Assembly: GCF_905147365.1 (NCBI RefSeq)
Contig: NC_056417.1
Coordinates: 704,501-768,500, forward strand
Length of the DNA stretch: 64,000 nucleotides
DNA from: Aricia agestis
Taxonomy: Eukaryota; Arthropoda; Insecta; Lepidoptera; Lycaenidae
Direction of reading: 5' to 3'
The notes beneath the pieces are model-generated. The model saw nothing but the letters and a program-made list of their open reading frames with translations, ran no database searches and had not been told where the DNA came from. Below, one piece after another: positions 43,141-54,914 of the stretch (positions are counted from its first letter, which is position 1; each line of letters opens with the position of its first letter). Both the position numbers and the translations under genes were made by a program.

Positions 43141-43163
43141 GTTATCTATCTATCTATCTATCT
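43141..43163 (+). repeat. ATCT microsatellite tail of the LINE
   Basis: Tandem ATCT units directly follow the poly(A)-signal region. They are the retrotransposon 3' tail. Confidence 0.8.
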
Positions 43164-44579
43164 AAGTAATTGTTAAAATATATATTTTGAACGATGTGAA
43201 TGGCGGCCGAAAAGGAAGATCCCGAGCGAGCGAGGTGGTATGTATACATTTTGATAACGAATTTCGTCATTGTTTCTAACGAAAGAAACATTGGCTACGG
43301 CCTAAGGTGTGGGCCGACTACGCGTGCAATGACGAGAAGAGGGACCCGTGCTCTGCTTGCTATAATGGTTGCCCCGTTCAAGCCAGACACGGGTTCGACC
43401 GGCGTGGAAACCCAACGCGGCTTACGGTCGAGGCGACCCGGTTACTTGATGTCTGCTGACGTGGTACGGAGGGGTGGAGAGTGTTGATGATGATTGATTT
43501 CCAGAAGAATGCGTGTCCTTGTGGGTGGTCGCATAGTCACCATAGGTATAGATATTGTTACAACATTACAATATTTAGGGTCTGATCATGGCTGTAAAAT
43601 AGAACTGGAAAGCGTGTATCGTACTCAAACGGGCGTGAAGCGCAGTGATTGGAGGCCGGCGCCCGACGCCCGCCCGTTAGCTTTCCATCAGCACAGCGAT
43701 ACACCGCGCTGTGACCAGGGTAGCAGGACTTTGCAGGACTAACTGCCGCACTCTGAGACCTTTAATGATAATTAAACTTTACTTTAATGAAGTGTTTGAC
43801 AGCAGCTGATGTATGAGGCTTATGTCAGATTCTTCATTTAATTACGATTAAGTAATTCATATTATGTTATTCGTCTCTGAAAAGTATTGACTCTGGAAAG
43901 TATTGACTAGGCCAACAGGATTTTGCAGGACTATCGCCTGGTTTCTGATTAAGTTCTTTTCACTAGCGCTTTTGATTGGCTTACGTTAAAACATCAGCGA
44001 ATCGACAACACTACTGAATTGATAAACTTCTGTCTTAAAACCTCAGAAGGTCAATAAGGCCAGTTTAATAAACAATACAGTAATATACTATTTGACGGAA
44101 AGTATTTACCAGAACAGCAGAACTTGGCAAGATTAAACTCTATGTACCCTTATTTAACTGTAGAAATTGATTCGTAAACAGGCAAAATACGTAATTCACT
44201 TAGGTTGCATCAATATTAGTTGTGGCTTTGACATAACCTGACCAAATTAAGATGTTTCCTTTTGCTTATTAAACATATTTTTATAGCACTTTAGCACATA
44301 AAAACTATATATTTAGGCGTTTTTGTATAAGTATTGTTTGTGAAAACATCAAAATATAATCAACGACCTTGAACCCAGATTGGTCAGTCCTGCAAAATCC
44401 AGATTCATGGAGGCCCAAACGGGATCCAATCACTGTTTAAAATTAATGACAAAATCGGTTTTTCCGTCGGACCATTTGCTATGATTTGTACTGAAAATTA
44501 TTTTGTTGCTCTAGATTGATAAATCGAGCTATTCTCATCTCTTGTTTTATTATCGTGTAAAAAATATTTTGCAGAACTA
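43164..44579. other. No host gene seen; possible LINE/SINE remnant at 43200-43490
   Basis: The GC-rich stretch 43200-43490 ends in GTTGATGATGATTGA, reminiscent of a GAT-repeat retroelement tail, but no coding or tRNA-like part was recognised. The remainder is AT-rich. Confidence 0.35.
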
Positions 44580-44620
44580 ACAGATATCCCAAATAAACTG
44601 TGTTTATTTGGGATATCTGT
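44580..44620. repeat. Perfect hairpin (19-bp arms, 3-nt loop)
   Basis: ACAGATATCCCAAATAAAC is exactly inverted after TGT. Confidence 0.9.
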
Positions 44621-45135
44621 ATTATTTTAAACATTTTTTGTGTAAATAATACGTTTAAAAATACAGAATCCGATACTAAATAAATATTATAGTCTTACTG
44701 ATGTCATCGAAAAATGTTGAACACTAGATAAAAAAATTTAAACGAATAAATAAAGCTTACAAAAGTAAAAAGTGTAGGTACTTTAAGTTAATAAAAAAAA
44801 TCTAAATCATAATTTGTATTTTTTTAAGTATCAGCACCATTTTTGTTAATAAACTTGTTGTTGAGTTTATCAATAAAAATGCGTCTAATCTGCTCAGTTC
44901 AGTTTTGATGAAATAATAATTGAATTAGACCTTCTGCGGGTAGGCGGTTGAGGCGACATGACAAATAATCTTTATAATTTAATTTGCTTTCGTTGTTTGG
45001 GACTAACGGTCCATTCACACCGAAATGAGGAACTCCCTCCCAGGGACAGTATCTCCATAGTTCATATCAACTTTTTGTTTCATCATAATAAACATTATTT
45101 CGGGTATATAAAGCAGATTTTGGTCTATTCACAGA
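44621..45135. other. No gene seen
   Basis: AT-rich. The 122-codon frame 44958-45326 spans two hairpins and has no recognised domain. Confidence 0.35.
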
Positions 45136-45235
45136 TCTGCAAGAAAGACACAAATTGCTTAGAAACAATTTGTGCCTTTCTTGCAGAAAAAAATGATGAC
45201 TTGGCTGAATTAGAAGTCAGTCTAGTCATCATTTT
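45136..45235. repeat. Two adjacent hairpins
   Basis: The first has 22-bp arms (TCTGCAAGAAAGACACAAAT start) with an 8-nt loop and one mismatch, 45136-45187. The second has 11-bp arms AAATGATGACT / AGTCATCATTT starting at about 45191. Confidence 0.75.
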
Positions 45236-45384
45236 CAAGGAGTTTGGCAATCACCGCGAAACAATATTATATATAATATTTTTTTATTATTATTTTTTTA
45301 TTAGACTCAGTGATTTGAGTATATAAATATATAATATTATCTAGAGAGACATACTTTGTCATCAACTGGGTGTAACATAGATGA

Positions 45385-45615
45385 GTGATAATGAATAATC
45401 AGGGCAAGCGAAGCGATTTGTGGGACATTTTACGGAAAAACTATCACGCCTATTGGTTTGTGCCTAAGCATAGTAATTTTTATTTATATGTAGATGTGTT
45501 ATCATCAGTCAGTCAAGGTTTGGTTACTTTTAAAACATTTAAAAAAAATTGCCATAAAGATTATTACCACGCAGAAAAACGACGCGAGCCCTCACAAAGC
45601 TCGGCTTTTGGCTAG
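45385..45615 (+). other. Unassigned open frame
   Basis: The 76-codon frame starts MIMNNQGKRSDLWDILRKNY and is followed directly by a 14290-type MITE fragment (45617-45646). No family is recognised and no splice sites stand out. It may be a transposon-derived relic. Confidence 0.2.
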
Positions 45616-45835
45616 TGATAATACTTTAGAGTGTGTACGTCCCTTATAAAAAAGAATAATGAATAATACTTAGAAATCCCTACAAAAAATATGATCTAAG
45701 TCTAGCACACACCCCTGGGGTTCCATCAGAAAATATCAGTCAATCGCGGGTATCGGGGCTGGATGGCTCCATAACCGTTTACCGCCGCGCGATACTCGAT
45801 AAACACAGTTTTTTGGCTCCAGTCCCCGAACAGTT

Positions 45836-46465
45836 ACGTAAAGGTGCCGTTTCGATCGACGCGGCAAGCGACCGCGACCGACATCGACAACTTCATCGAA
45901 CTAGATGACGCCCGCAACTACGTTGCGCCAAAATTCAACATTTTTTCGTGATAAAAAGTATTTAGCAAAATCGGTTCAGCAGTTTAGGCGTGAACAGGTG
46001 ACAGACAGACACTTATAATATTAGCATGTGTGCTTTATCATTTTTTACCGACATTGGTCTAGCGACCCATGTCGCCGCTGCAAAGCAAAATGAAACCTAT
46101 AGTCTAGGTCGTAAAATGGCACTTTGAAACGAAGTTCCTTATCGCGCGTTCGGCGTAAAGGAGGCTAGACAGAACGATATTTGACCTCGACACTTTTTTC
46201 TAGGTATAACGGCAGAGGGCGTTGATAGTATTCCTGTGCGTCAACAAGATGTCGTTTTTTGAGAATAAAAAGTGACGCGTTATAAGTATTCCTGGGCGTC
46301 AATAGATAGCGTTTTTTAATATTGTTTTGAGTGTATAATATAACAGGTTTTATGAACATAAGAAATAACTTCGTTCCATTAGGGTGTCCCTTGACACCTC
46401 TCAAGGTTTTTATTAGATTTTTTTCGGTCGCGGTCGCTTGCGGCGTTGATGGAAAAGGCATCTTT
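45836..46465. mobile_element. Transposon relic with inverted ends, hosting a Helitron-like copy
   Basis: CGTAAAGGTGCCGTTTCGAT and GGCAAGCGACCGCGACCGA at the left (to 45882) match the inverse of the segment at about 46408-46465 (GTAAAGATGCCTTTTCCATC and GCAAGCGACCGCGACCGA). The shared GCAAGCGACCGCGACCGA core is identical. A minus-strand Helitron-like copy lies inside (45901-46030). Confidence 0.55.
45901..46030 (-). mobile_element. Helitron-like element, internally deleted
   Basis: Starts at CTAG 45901-45904, then GATGACGCCCGCAACTACG, CAAAATCGGTTCAGCAG and ACAGACAGACACTTATAATA. Orientation is minus. Confidence 0.6.
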
Positions 46466-46997
46466 ACAGTCTCGCCGCAGGCTTGGCAGCCATTCAGACT
46501 GTTATTTTGCATTTTTAATACATAACACTGGCCTGTGATTTATCTGCCATTTCTGTGCAGGTTGGATTTAGTGCTCAGGCGTTCAAAGATTAAATGGGTT
46601 TGGCTATTTGGTACATAAAACAAATATGGGCCCGTATAAAAAACTTTATTCTCAAGCATGGTATTAATTTGTCTACCTACACTTATTTTATCTCTAGATT
46701 AGAACCATAAACGAACTCCTAATTGATTTCAACAAACAGGAGCCCAGGCAAAAACCACTGTCAACTGCGTATGCTTCAAATTCGTAACGAGAACATGGTT
46801 AACATTAAGGACAGTTTCGTAATTTGTAGCTTTATTTGGTACTACTAATATAATATATTCTGTGGCTTTTATATCTAAATAAATAAATAATAAATGTTTT
46901 TGTACGGTAACCAGTAGCTTATAGTTATATAATCGATGGACAGCTATTAAATTACAACTATACAGCTATGTACGTTAAAATAAATAGCTGTTTAGTA
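46466..46997. other. No feature seen
   Basis: AT-rich intergenic sequence. Confidence 0.3.
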
Positions 46998-47012
46998 AGT
47001 AGCCTGTATGTA

Positions 47013-47308
47013 ACCTTATAATATTACAACATACTATTATTTGCCTGGTTCTTGAAAAAGAAGCAGATTTTCTGAAACATTTTCAGTCAGCAATATCAAA
47101 ACGGTCACATTTGATCGGGGAATGTTCTGTCAACGCGAATTCTTCGTCTCCGTCTGGCTCGCGGCCAGCGCATACAACTTCGACACTAAATTATTTGAAT
47201 AATCTAAATGAAAACCCCTTTAAGGGATTATGGAGTCGTAACGTCAGGAATAGCCTCATTATTTTAAAATATTCGCAGTTTTATTTGTCATTTAACATGT
47301 TAGATTAA
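47013..47308 (+). other. Unassigned coding-like segment
   Basis: The frame is open from just after a stop near 47010 and has no natural ATG early. It reads LEKEADFLKHFQSAISKRSH, then LIGECSVNANSSSPSGSRPA and LNYLNNLNENPFKGLWSRNV. The residue mix looks protein-like and the DNA is locally GC-richer. An acceptor-like TTTTCAG lies at 47090-47096. It may be a lost transposon or host exon; no family is recognised. Confidence 0.2.
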
Positions 47309-48677
47309 GCTGGGATATTCTCTCGGGTTGCAACTTTAATTTGTCTTACACTGCAATAACTTTATAACACGTACATAAATTATTATACTGTATCTAGAAC
47401 ACTATCTTACGCGTGGTACGCGTACTCTAAATAACTCCAAAGATTGTTTATACAGTGTACACCTTCACGGGGTACTGGGAATCGATTATTGAAGAGTTTA
47501 TTTTAAATAATTGACTTAATAATCATCTACTTTGAAAGACTGAGTTATGACTGCATACATGAATTGCGATTACACAATGAATATATTATATGCATCCATA
47601 TTTTCACATTGCTAGAGCAAAAGCAAATATACGTTACTAAATATACGTACATATATTAATATAGTATCTAAGTTAAGTGTTCATTTTTTTTTACAAATGA
47701 ATTAAAATAATTTGTAACACAGCAAATTGTGTTTATTTGTATTAAAAATATAAATAGTTGAATCTATACAATTTTATGTGCATGTTCGATACAGAATCGT
47801 CATTTTTACAACGACATAGTATTAGTTTTGACTGTAAAAGCTACTTACTATATATCATTTTTAGTGTTAGATGTTTACTATGAAAGTAGTTCACTTGTAC
47901 ACTTGTATCAACAGACTTGTACAAACAGATCTGAAGTCTGAACACACAGTCAAAGCAATACAGGGATGGACGATCGCATTACTACAACAAACCCTCGAGC
48001 CACGTATGGCAACATGGCTAGATATATTATGGCTACATGGCTAGCTGTTTGGCTACCTGACTAGCTATCCCACAGATGTTGTAGATAAACAACATTTTTA
48101 TCTGCGAAAAATTTTAAAAGTGGTAGCTAACAGATATAGAAAGTTTTTCATACTTTGAATTGATGGTCCTAAAAGTTCGAGATTTTTTGCAAATGAAAAT
48201 GTTGTTCGTCTTATCAAAATGAAGCTACTCACAAAAAATTGGCTTAGTAGTTATAAAAAATATTGTTCTAGGGTTCCCGTACAGTCACGCTTGAACCACT
48301 GAAACCATTTTGATAGAACTCTGTTTGACTTTTAGTCCCTACGGAATAAACAGCTTTGGACGACAAACGTCTGATAAAATATTATACCAAGCAAGTCGCA
48401 AGCATTCCCTGTGTGATATGGCCGACCTGCAGCCAGTGGCTTTTGTGTGACTCCTAAGATCTATATTATAGTATCTCTATATCATCCAGGAGAGCTGGCC
48501 AAACATCTGTGGGATGGCTGGTTCATTTCAATAGTAAAGTGATGGTGCTAATGTAATTGCTTTTGAAGACTTCTAGAGGTTATAAGTTGAATAACTTAGT
48601 AGTCTTTACCTGAGACTTGAGAGTAATAGCGATGAAATACCCTATGTTCTTTCTCGTGTTCGACTCTATTTTTTTAA
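47309..48677. other. No gene seen
   Basis: AT-rich. Near 48000-48060 the word GGCTA(C/G)ATGGCTAG recurs locally. The segment around 48273-48345 resembles the GTTCCCGTACAGTCACG / CCATTTTGATAGAAC part of dispersed repeats. Confidence 0.35.
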
Positions 48678-48943
48678 CCAGCCTGCCTAGCATACGCGAA
48701 TGAGATATCTCACTTTCGAGATAATTAAAAACTACTCGTCTTATCATGTCAAAATCTCGACATTATCTCAACAAAACTCTATAAAAATGTGTTATTTCGA
48801 TGATAGATCTACGCGAGAAAAAATGTTTGTCATGCTAGGGCCAATAGAGATGAAGAAAAATGAGAAAAAGAGAAAAATGTTTGATGAAACATCGAGAAAA
48901 CAGTAGAGTGAGATATCTCGTTGGCGTATGCTAGGCAGGCTGG
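48678..48943. mobile_element. MITE with about 35-bp TIRs (266 bp)
   Basis: CCAGCCTGCCTAGCATACGC and GAGATATCTCACT at the left are inverted at the right (AGTGAGATATCTCG, then GCGTATGCTAGGCAGGCTGG). The two short frames inside are not genes. No unequivocal target duplication. Confidence 0.75.
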
Positions 48944-50145
48944 TCCAAACCACAACACGTTTGAATACATTATTTACAAATGACATAATTTAATATGAAA
49001 TTATGTAACCTATCTAGCCGTGAATATACCATAGTATAACCACTAACCACGCCTATGATAATAATTATTATTATACTTACTGTGAAATTAAGTACCACTT
49101 AAAATTTCTGTTAATCTGATACCATCAAGATTAGTAAGGCAACGTCATGACTGTATAACTAATCTTGATACTCGTAATTTACTCTAATTTTAGATGCTAC
49201 ACTGCTCAAACACATAAAGCCTCACTCAAACTTTACAGCTCCGTAAAACTGAATAAGGCTAACCAGGCGGGGGAAGAGGGGGGAGGAGGGGGGGAGGGGG
49301 TTAATAAAAGCAAGTTGCGAAGTCGCTCAGCACAAGAAATTTCTAGGAACACGCTCGGTTGAAGCTAAAGGCTCTGTTTCGAGATTTTTACTTCGAGGGG
49401 TTAAATTCTTTTAAGGAGTGTAAACGGAAAAGCTGAAAGGAGGTGTGATTTTAGCAGTATGGTGTTTGTGTATTTGTGCTTTGTATGTTCTATTATACTG
49501 ATTGCTTTTTAAATGATTTAAAAAAAGGAGGTTATCAATTTGACGCGTATGTATGTAATATTTCCAGAACTGTTAGTCAGTCAGTCAGTATTTGAACAGT
49601 TAGTTATAATATGTTAGTCTATAATATCAGCGTCTGAACAAATGTGCCAAATTTCAAATGTATATATGTATGTTTTTATGTTTGTGTTCACATATCTCTT
49701 GAAATACGATTCCGATTTCAGTAATTCTTTTTTTGTTGTACTAGGTATATTGTTCAACTTAGGAAATAGTGCAAGTTTCATCAAAATCGGTTCAGTAGTT
49801 TTGGAGATAGGGAGTTTTAATTCTCAATTACGCATAATTTTGTAGTCAATTTTATCTTTTTAAAATACAGTTATTCATCTTATGATACGAGCAGCATAAA
49901 GTCGCATTAGACTTTTTTCATAATAAATTATTATGTAGTATCGCCATAGTACATAACTTAAGTAGTTCCGCCGAACTGCTTAAGTTGGTCGGGTAATCTC
50001 AATCTCAGCGGACAGATCCCGACTCCCGAGTGACACTGGCTTGGGATAACCCGATTAAAATAAGAAGGTCTATCATCTGACCGGTACACGCTATCATTTG
50101 GAATCAATCTGAAGTGCAAATCAAAGAACCACATAAACCTATACC
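48944..50145. other. No gene seen; one G-rich tract
   Basis: 49267-49298 is a GGGGGA/GGAGGGG run with G-quadruplex potential on the plus strand. At 49660-49800 there is a diverged repeat with TTCATCAAAATCGGTTCAGT. Otherwise AT-rich. Confidence 0.4.
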
Positions 50146-50378
50146 ATACTAATATTATAAATGCAAAAGTGGTTTGTCTGTCTGTTACCTCTTCACGCCT
50201 AAACCGCTGAACCGATTTTGCTCAAATTTGTTGTAAACATACTTTGAGTTCCGGGAAAGGACATAATAATTATGTGAGTAATATTATAATTTTCCGGAAG
50301 AAATGTACGGTTCCCGCACGATAAACAAATTTTGGCGTGACGGAGTTATGGGTTTCATCAGGTTTAGATTATTACTAG
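50146..50378 (+). mobile_element. Helitron-like element, copy with internal AT insertion
   Basis: TACTAATATTATAAATGC, TTTGTCTGTCTGTTACC, GCTGAACCGATTTTGCTC, CCGGGAAAGGACATAAT and a degraded end near ATTACTAG. About 25 bp of AT-rich sequence interrupts the ACATAGGATACTT region. Confidence 0.55.
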
Positions 50379-50803
50379 CTGACCCGGCAAACGTTATTTG
50401 CCATCTATTTCTAATATCAATATAAAAAGCACAATATAAAAACCAATTTTCAGGGCTAACAAATGTACATACAAAATTTCATTAAAATCGGTTCTTGAGC
50501 CGTTTTGGAGGAGATCGCGCACAAACACTGTGACACGAGGATTTTACAATATAAGACTAGCTGTCCCGGCAAACGTTGTTTTGCCATATAAAATATTTTG
50601 CCCATATTATTTTATTGAAGTGACTATATAAGTATGGCAACATGGCAACGTCCATCGCTATCCCGTCGCACAAACAATTGTCACCGTCTCGCGTTGTTAC
50701 AAAGTACGGCTACTGGATACCTCTGACTATTCTCAGACAGACTCAGATAAAATTTGTTAAAAATCAGTGAAGCCGTTTCGGAGGAGTAAGGTAACTAATT
50801 TTG
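50377..50803 (+). repeat. Two copies of a CTGWCCCGGCAAACGTT repeat
   Basis: CTAGCTGACCCGGCAAACGT (50377 on) and CTAGCTGTCCCGGCAAACGT (50557 on) start two consecutive copies of a common lepidopteran repeat. The first ends near AATATAAGA, the second runs into the SINE-like element at 50804. The class is uncertain, possibly Helitron-like or a LINE end. Confidence 0.5.
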
Positions 50804-50984
50804 ACGTGGGGGAGCCATGCTTCGGCACGAATGGGCCGACTCGACCAGAGAAATACCACGTCCTCACAGAAAACCGGCGTGAAACAGCGCTTCCGCTGTG
50901 TTTCGCCGAGTGAGTGAGTTTACCGAAGGCCTAATCCCCTACCCATTTCCTTTCTCTACCCTCCCCTATTCCCTTCCCAACCCT
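50804..50984 (+). mobile_element. SINE-like retroelement, copy 4, 3'-truncated
   Basis: ACGTGGGGGAGCCATGCTTC start, hairpin module and the beginning of the pyrimidine tract are present. The 3' module and poly(A) are absent. Loss at the 3' end is unusual for target-primed insertion and points to a later deletion. Confidence 0.75.
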
Positions 50985-52182
50985 TAGTTAGTTAAAATTT
51001 AGCTTGCTTACGTAAACACGTTAACGTTACGCACCCCTTCTTTTTCCGTCGACGTCATAAACTGTACCTACATCATCATAAGCCTGCGTAGTGTTAATTA
51101 ACTTTAGAGCGGGGTGTAAAATAATTTTATGCTCTCAGTAAATTAGAAAAAGTGAGATAAAACGTATCACCGGTCCGGACCCGGATGCGGTGGCGATAGT
51201 GTGAGGGACGACCGGACATCCGGCACGCCGACTCCGAATATGCTTGAAACAGTACGCTATAAAAATGTTTTCGAGGGAGAGAATTAATTTTGTAATTCTT
51301 ATCGGACACCACATTTCCAAAAACTCAAACGACCGAACTCCAGGTGTTTTCCTAGTACTTTTTTTGAGTTTTACATGGCATACGACCTAGTCTTGTATGG
51401 TTACTTTACTTAAAGGAAAAAAATATTTATAGTATGATAAATAATTTACGAAGGCATCTTGACCAGAAGAGGTTTGACTCAACTGATGATTAAAAATGCG
51501 GCCTTAAACTTTGTAAATATTCGCTAACGAGGGGCGAATAGGGCGGGCGATAGCAAAGCAATATTAATAATTGTGCAGCATCGATGTTGGCCATAGCCTA
51601 TACGTAATCACAGACAAATATATTTTGTATACGCCACATAAGTTACTGTATAAAATTCCCAGATCGCGTAGGCAAATTCAATATCCCTCCCTTACTAATT
51701 CACACGTTTGCCCTTTTGATAGCGCGTTAATATTTGAGCAGCTCATATCGAGACGGAATACCAAACGATTTACGTAGAGGTTTTATGACCTCTTCGACCA
51801 GTATGTTGCCTTGGTATAATCATTTTGGTATAACAACCAGAGTTAGTATCTAATGCTTAAAAACTACTTTACTAGATGTCTACCGCAACAAAGATTAGTC
51901 TATCATTTCCCCCTACTCTATATAAGTGAAAATTTTCATAAAAATCGATACAGCTTCTACTGAGCTCAGGCCTAATTATATGCGAGGAATCAATATGTCG
52001 CCCGAAACTTTGTGTCACTAAAATTATTAATTATTTATTTATTTAGCAGTTTTATAGAGCGAAATATTCAATAGAATATATATTATGTACTCATAATACT
52101 ACTGTTATACTGTAACATTATTATATTGAAATTTGATGGTATACTTTTGAATCTTAGTTTTCCTTAACGTTTTGCAAACGTC
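50985..52182. other. No gene seen
   Basis: Minus frames at 51127-51320 and the plus frame at 51571-51777 have no recognised domain. Confidence 0.35.
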
Positions 52183-52418
52183 GGAGCGAGGTGGGCCGGT
52201 CAATTTCGCCGCGAACGATAGCACAAAGGGAATCCTATATTACCAACGCACACGGCGGGCAAAAAGACCCCGCCGCTGGTGCCCGGCGGGCACTAGCGGC
52301 GGGCACTAACCAGTTTACATGCAGTAACGCAGACGGCGTGTGCTTTTTGTATGCGGCACGGGCAGCCGCAGACATCGACGGGCGTACACAGCGAAATTGA
52401 CCGGCCCGCCCCGCCCCG
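52183..52418. mobile_element. GC-rich MITE-like element with TIRs
   Basis: GGTGGGCCGGTCAATTTCGC (52190-52209) is matched, inverted, by GCGAAATTGACCGGCCCGCC (52391-52410). Similarity weakly extends outwards through GGAGCGAG / CCGCCCCG. The interior holds further self-complementary GGCGGGCACTAGCGGCGGGC-type sequence. It is an island of high GC in AT-rich DNA. Confidence 0.65.
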
Positions 52419-53805
52419 TGTATTGAAATAATAATTTTGTCACAAGCCCTTGATCACACAATATAAAGATAAACTGCGTAAGACGTAATACACTCAAAAC
52501 GCTTTCCCAATTGGAAAATTTTCATAAGCGATTCTCCGTTTAGATTTGGTCCTTGTATTTGAACTTCAAAAGGTTGCCCGTGCAAATTTCGACTTTATGC
52601 AATCGATTTAGAGATCAGTTTTAGTTGGTGATATAGTCTACGCCAAAGCAATATTGTATTGTAGATTGAATTAGCCTCGACATCCTGATTTAGAGCACAA
52701 TACGCAATGGTTTCCTAAGTAAGGATAAGTCTGAATAAAAAAATGTAATAAAATGAAATAGATTATTAAATTAAGTTACATAGACTCATTTGTTAGTAAA
52801 GGCTTATAAATTATGTTAGTAACATTATCTTTTATGTTTAAAAAATAATAAAAATACATATTTTGATTACAAAAAATGTTTAACCCATTTTCATTTTACT
52901 GAAAAGCCAAAAAGATGTCGCATCGCAAAAGTGCATGTTATAAAACCGATAGAGTACATATTGTAAAACCGCTTTTGCGTCCATTGTGGATCATTTATTC
53001 TGTAATTGCTAAATTTCCACTGGCCTGCAAAATATATATAATATTACTTGGGACAAGTTATTTAAAGCCTTTTTAATAGTAGGTTCTTAAAAGTATAACT
53101 TAATTTATAATTATTAAAATATAAAATAATTATGTGACGTTAAAGCTAACAACATATTATAGCAATATAGTTTTATAATAAACAAGCTTTTCTCTGCCAC
53201 GCGTAATGAGTACTGCGAATCACAGTGGCCCTAATATGACGCACACTTTGGAGCCTCTTTATGCTTAGACTGGGTTTGTCCTTACGCCAGTAACATATAA
53301 GTCAATGGGTTTAGAGCACAATACATGTGATATGCTCACTTGCTAATGGGCTTGAGATAGAGTAGCCTATATAGTATAGCCTATCTGCATAACAATTGAA
53401 CAAAGCTACCTGTGTAGAGCATTTAGGTTAATGATAGCGTCTGTTAAATCTTTTAGCTTTTGCAGGAATTAAATTAGGAACAGAACACATTTTTTACGTA
53501 GGCCATGTTGATTGACTTTAGCACAAATTGGTTGAGTCTACTCATAGTCTTACTAAAAAGTTGCACGAAATATTTTCATCAATTGTCCAAAAGATATCAA
53601 TTTAGGATTTTCAATATCATCTTTCAACTCCTCTACGAGTATGGGGCTCATATCTTGTATTGCGAGTGTCCATGAAAATGAGGCAAGCCATTCGTTTGTT
53701 TTTTTTATTTACAAGCCTCAAAAGTAGGTACGGCGGTGATGATGATCCTTGGTCTATATAAGTTAAATTTAATAAACAAAAATTATATTGTCACATTTTA
53801 CATAA
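52419..53805. other. No feature seen
   Basis: AT-rich intergenic sequence without convincing frames or repeats. Confidence 0.35.
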
Positions 53806-54037
53806 TACGAGCTTTTACCCGCGGCTTCGCTCGCGTTAAGAAGTATTATTATATACAAACTTTCATCAACTTGTTTGAACCCTTTGGGGTTGGAATTTAT
53901 TAAAATCCTTTCTTAGCAGATGCCTACGTCATAACATCTACCTGCATGCCAAATTTCAGCCCGATCCATCCAGTGGTTTGGGCTGTGCGTTGATAGATCA
54001 CTATGTCAATCAGTCAGTCACCTTTGAGTTTCATATA
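53806..54037 (-). mobile_element. Dispersed retroelement end (CCCGCGGCTTCGCTCGCG)
   Basis: Reads CTTTTACCCGCGGCTTCGCT, then TGCCAAATTTCAGCCCGATC, GTGGTTTGGGCTGTGCG and GTCAATCAGTCAGTCACC. This is a pattern I recall from widespread lepidopteran repeats. Orientation is by convention only. Confidence 0.45.
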
Positions 54038-54259
54038 TTATATAGAACAAGAAGAAGAAGATATTGTAAAGCTGTACTAATAACTAACATTATTTCATTC
54101 ATTGTAGAGTCAGAAGTTCCCAACTAGTGGGCGTATCTCAAGGAAGGAACAATAACTATATTAAAGGTTTAAAGTGTTTTTTATGAAATAAATTATTCTC
54201 AAACTATGAAAATATTATCCTAAATATTGTTATTAGCTAACTAAATAGTTTTTGTTGTC

Positions 54260-54316
54260 AAAACTCCGTATCATTTCATTCTGAAAAACATTCAGAACGA
54301 AAGGATACGGAGTTTT
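54260..54316. repeat. Hairpin (26-bp arms, 5-nt loop, two mismatches)
   Basis: AAAACTCCGTATCATTTCAT is inverted in ACGAAAGGATACGGAGTTTT. Confidence 0.8.
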
Positions 54317-54884
54317 AAAACTTAGAAAACGCATATTAATAGGACGGGAGTAGATTCGACTCAGAACGATATCTCTTTAACACTCTAGCCAATGTTAAAA
54401 TTATCCTTGGTGCGAAAAATCTAAATAATAAAATAACAAAAAAAGGATATGGGCGAACAGTCCAAAGACGGCCCCAATTTTATAATTAAAAATAGGACGG
54501 GAGATTTCATAATCAAAAACTGGCAACAGAGAGATGATATTATTTCGCGAATAATGCACGGTAATAATATCAGTTGCAACCAAGTAGCAGGTAATGCTTA
54601 TTCTAATAACACAAGTATGTAATGCTATTAGGAGCCTAGGGAGACCTCTACAAAATCCGAAAAGGGCTCAATAGGAAAAGGTCGGTAAGCCCTATTGAGT
54701 ATTAACTATGAATTCGCGTCTCGCCGGCCTGTGCGGGGTTGGTGAAGTGTGGGCGATGTTATTGTACTGCTCATACTTCGGCCTCACTTCGTTATGCATA
54801 GTATATTAATTTGGCTCCTTTTAATCAACTTTAAGGCTGCCTTAGTACCTATATTATATTTATATTATAGCCTTATAAGGCTAT
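54317..54884. other. No gene seen
   Basis: The segment 54640-54790 is GC-richer and has AAAGGGCTCAATAGG repeated in inverse as CCCTATTGAG; no other structure. Confidence 0.3.
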
Positions 54885-54914
54885 AGTACTAAGTTACTAT
54901 AGTAACTTAGTACT
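54885..54914. repeat. Perfect 30-bp palindrome
   Basis: AGTACTAAGTTACTA followed at once by its exact inverse. Confidence 0.9.

Larger units (their letters stand above)
39228..43163 (+). mobile_element. Non-LTR retrotransposon, two ORFs, ATCT-repeat tail
   Basis: A T-rich run (39228-39254) precedes the element. ORF1 (39438-40106), ORF2 (40302-42929), a 3' UTR with AATAAA at 43133-43138 and a tail of tandem ATCT follow. TAAGTA at 39222-39227 and 43163-43168 may be a short target duplication; this is weak. Both frames are long and open, so insertion is fairly recent, but the endonuclease is truncated. Motifs suit the Jockey/CR1 assemblage; the clade is not assigned. Confidence 0.85.

Noticed and set aside
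39222..43168. TAAGTA as a firm target duplication of the LINE
   Set aside because: Six bases at a T-run and a microsatellite edge can match by chance; reported only as weak.
44958..45326. 122-codon open frame
   Set aside because: It runs through two hairpins (45136-45235) and ends in an AT tract, so the frame is produced by palindromic sequence.
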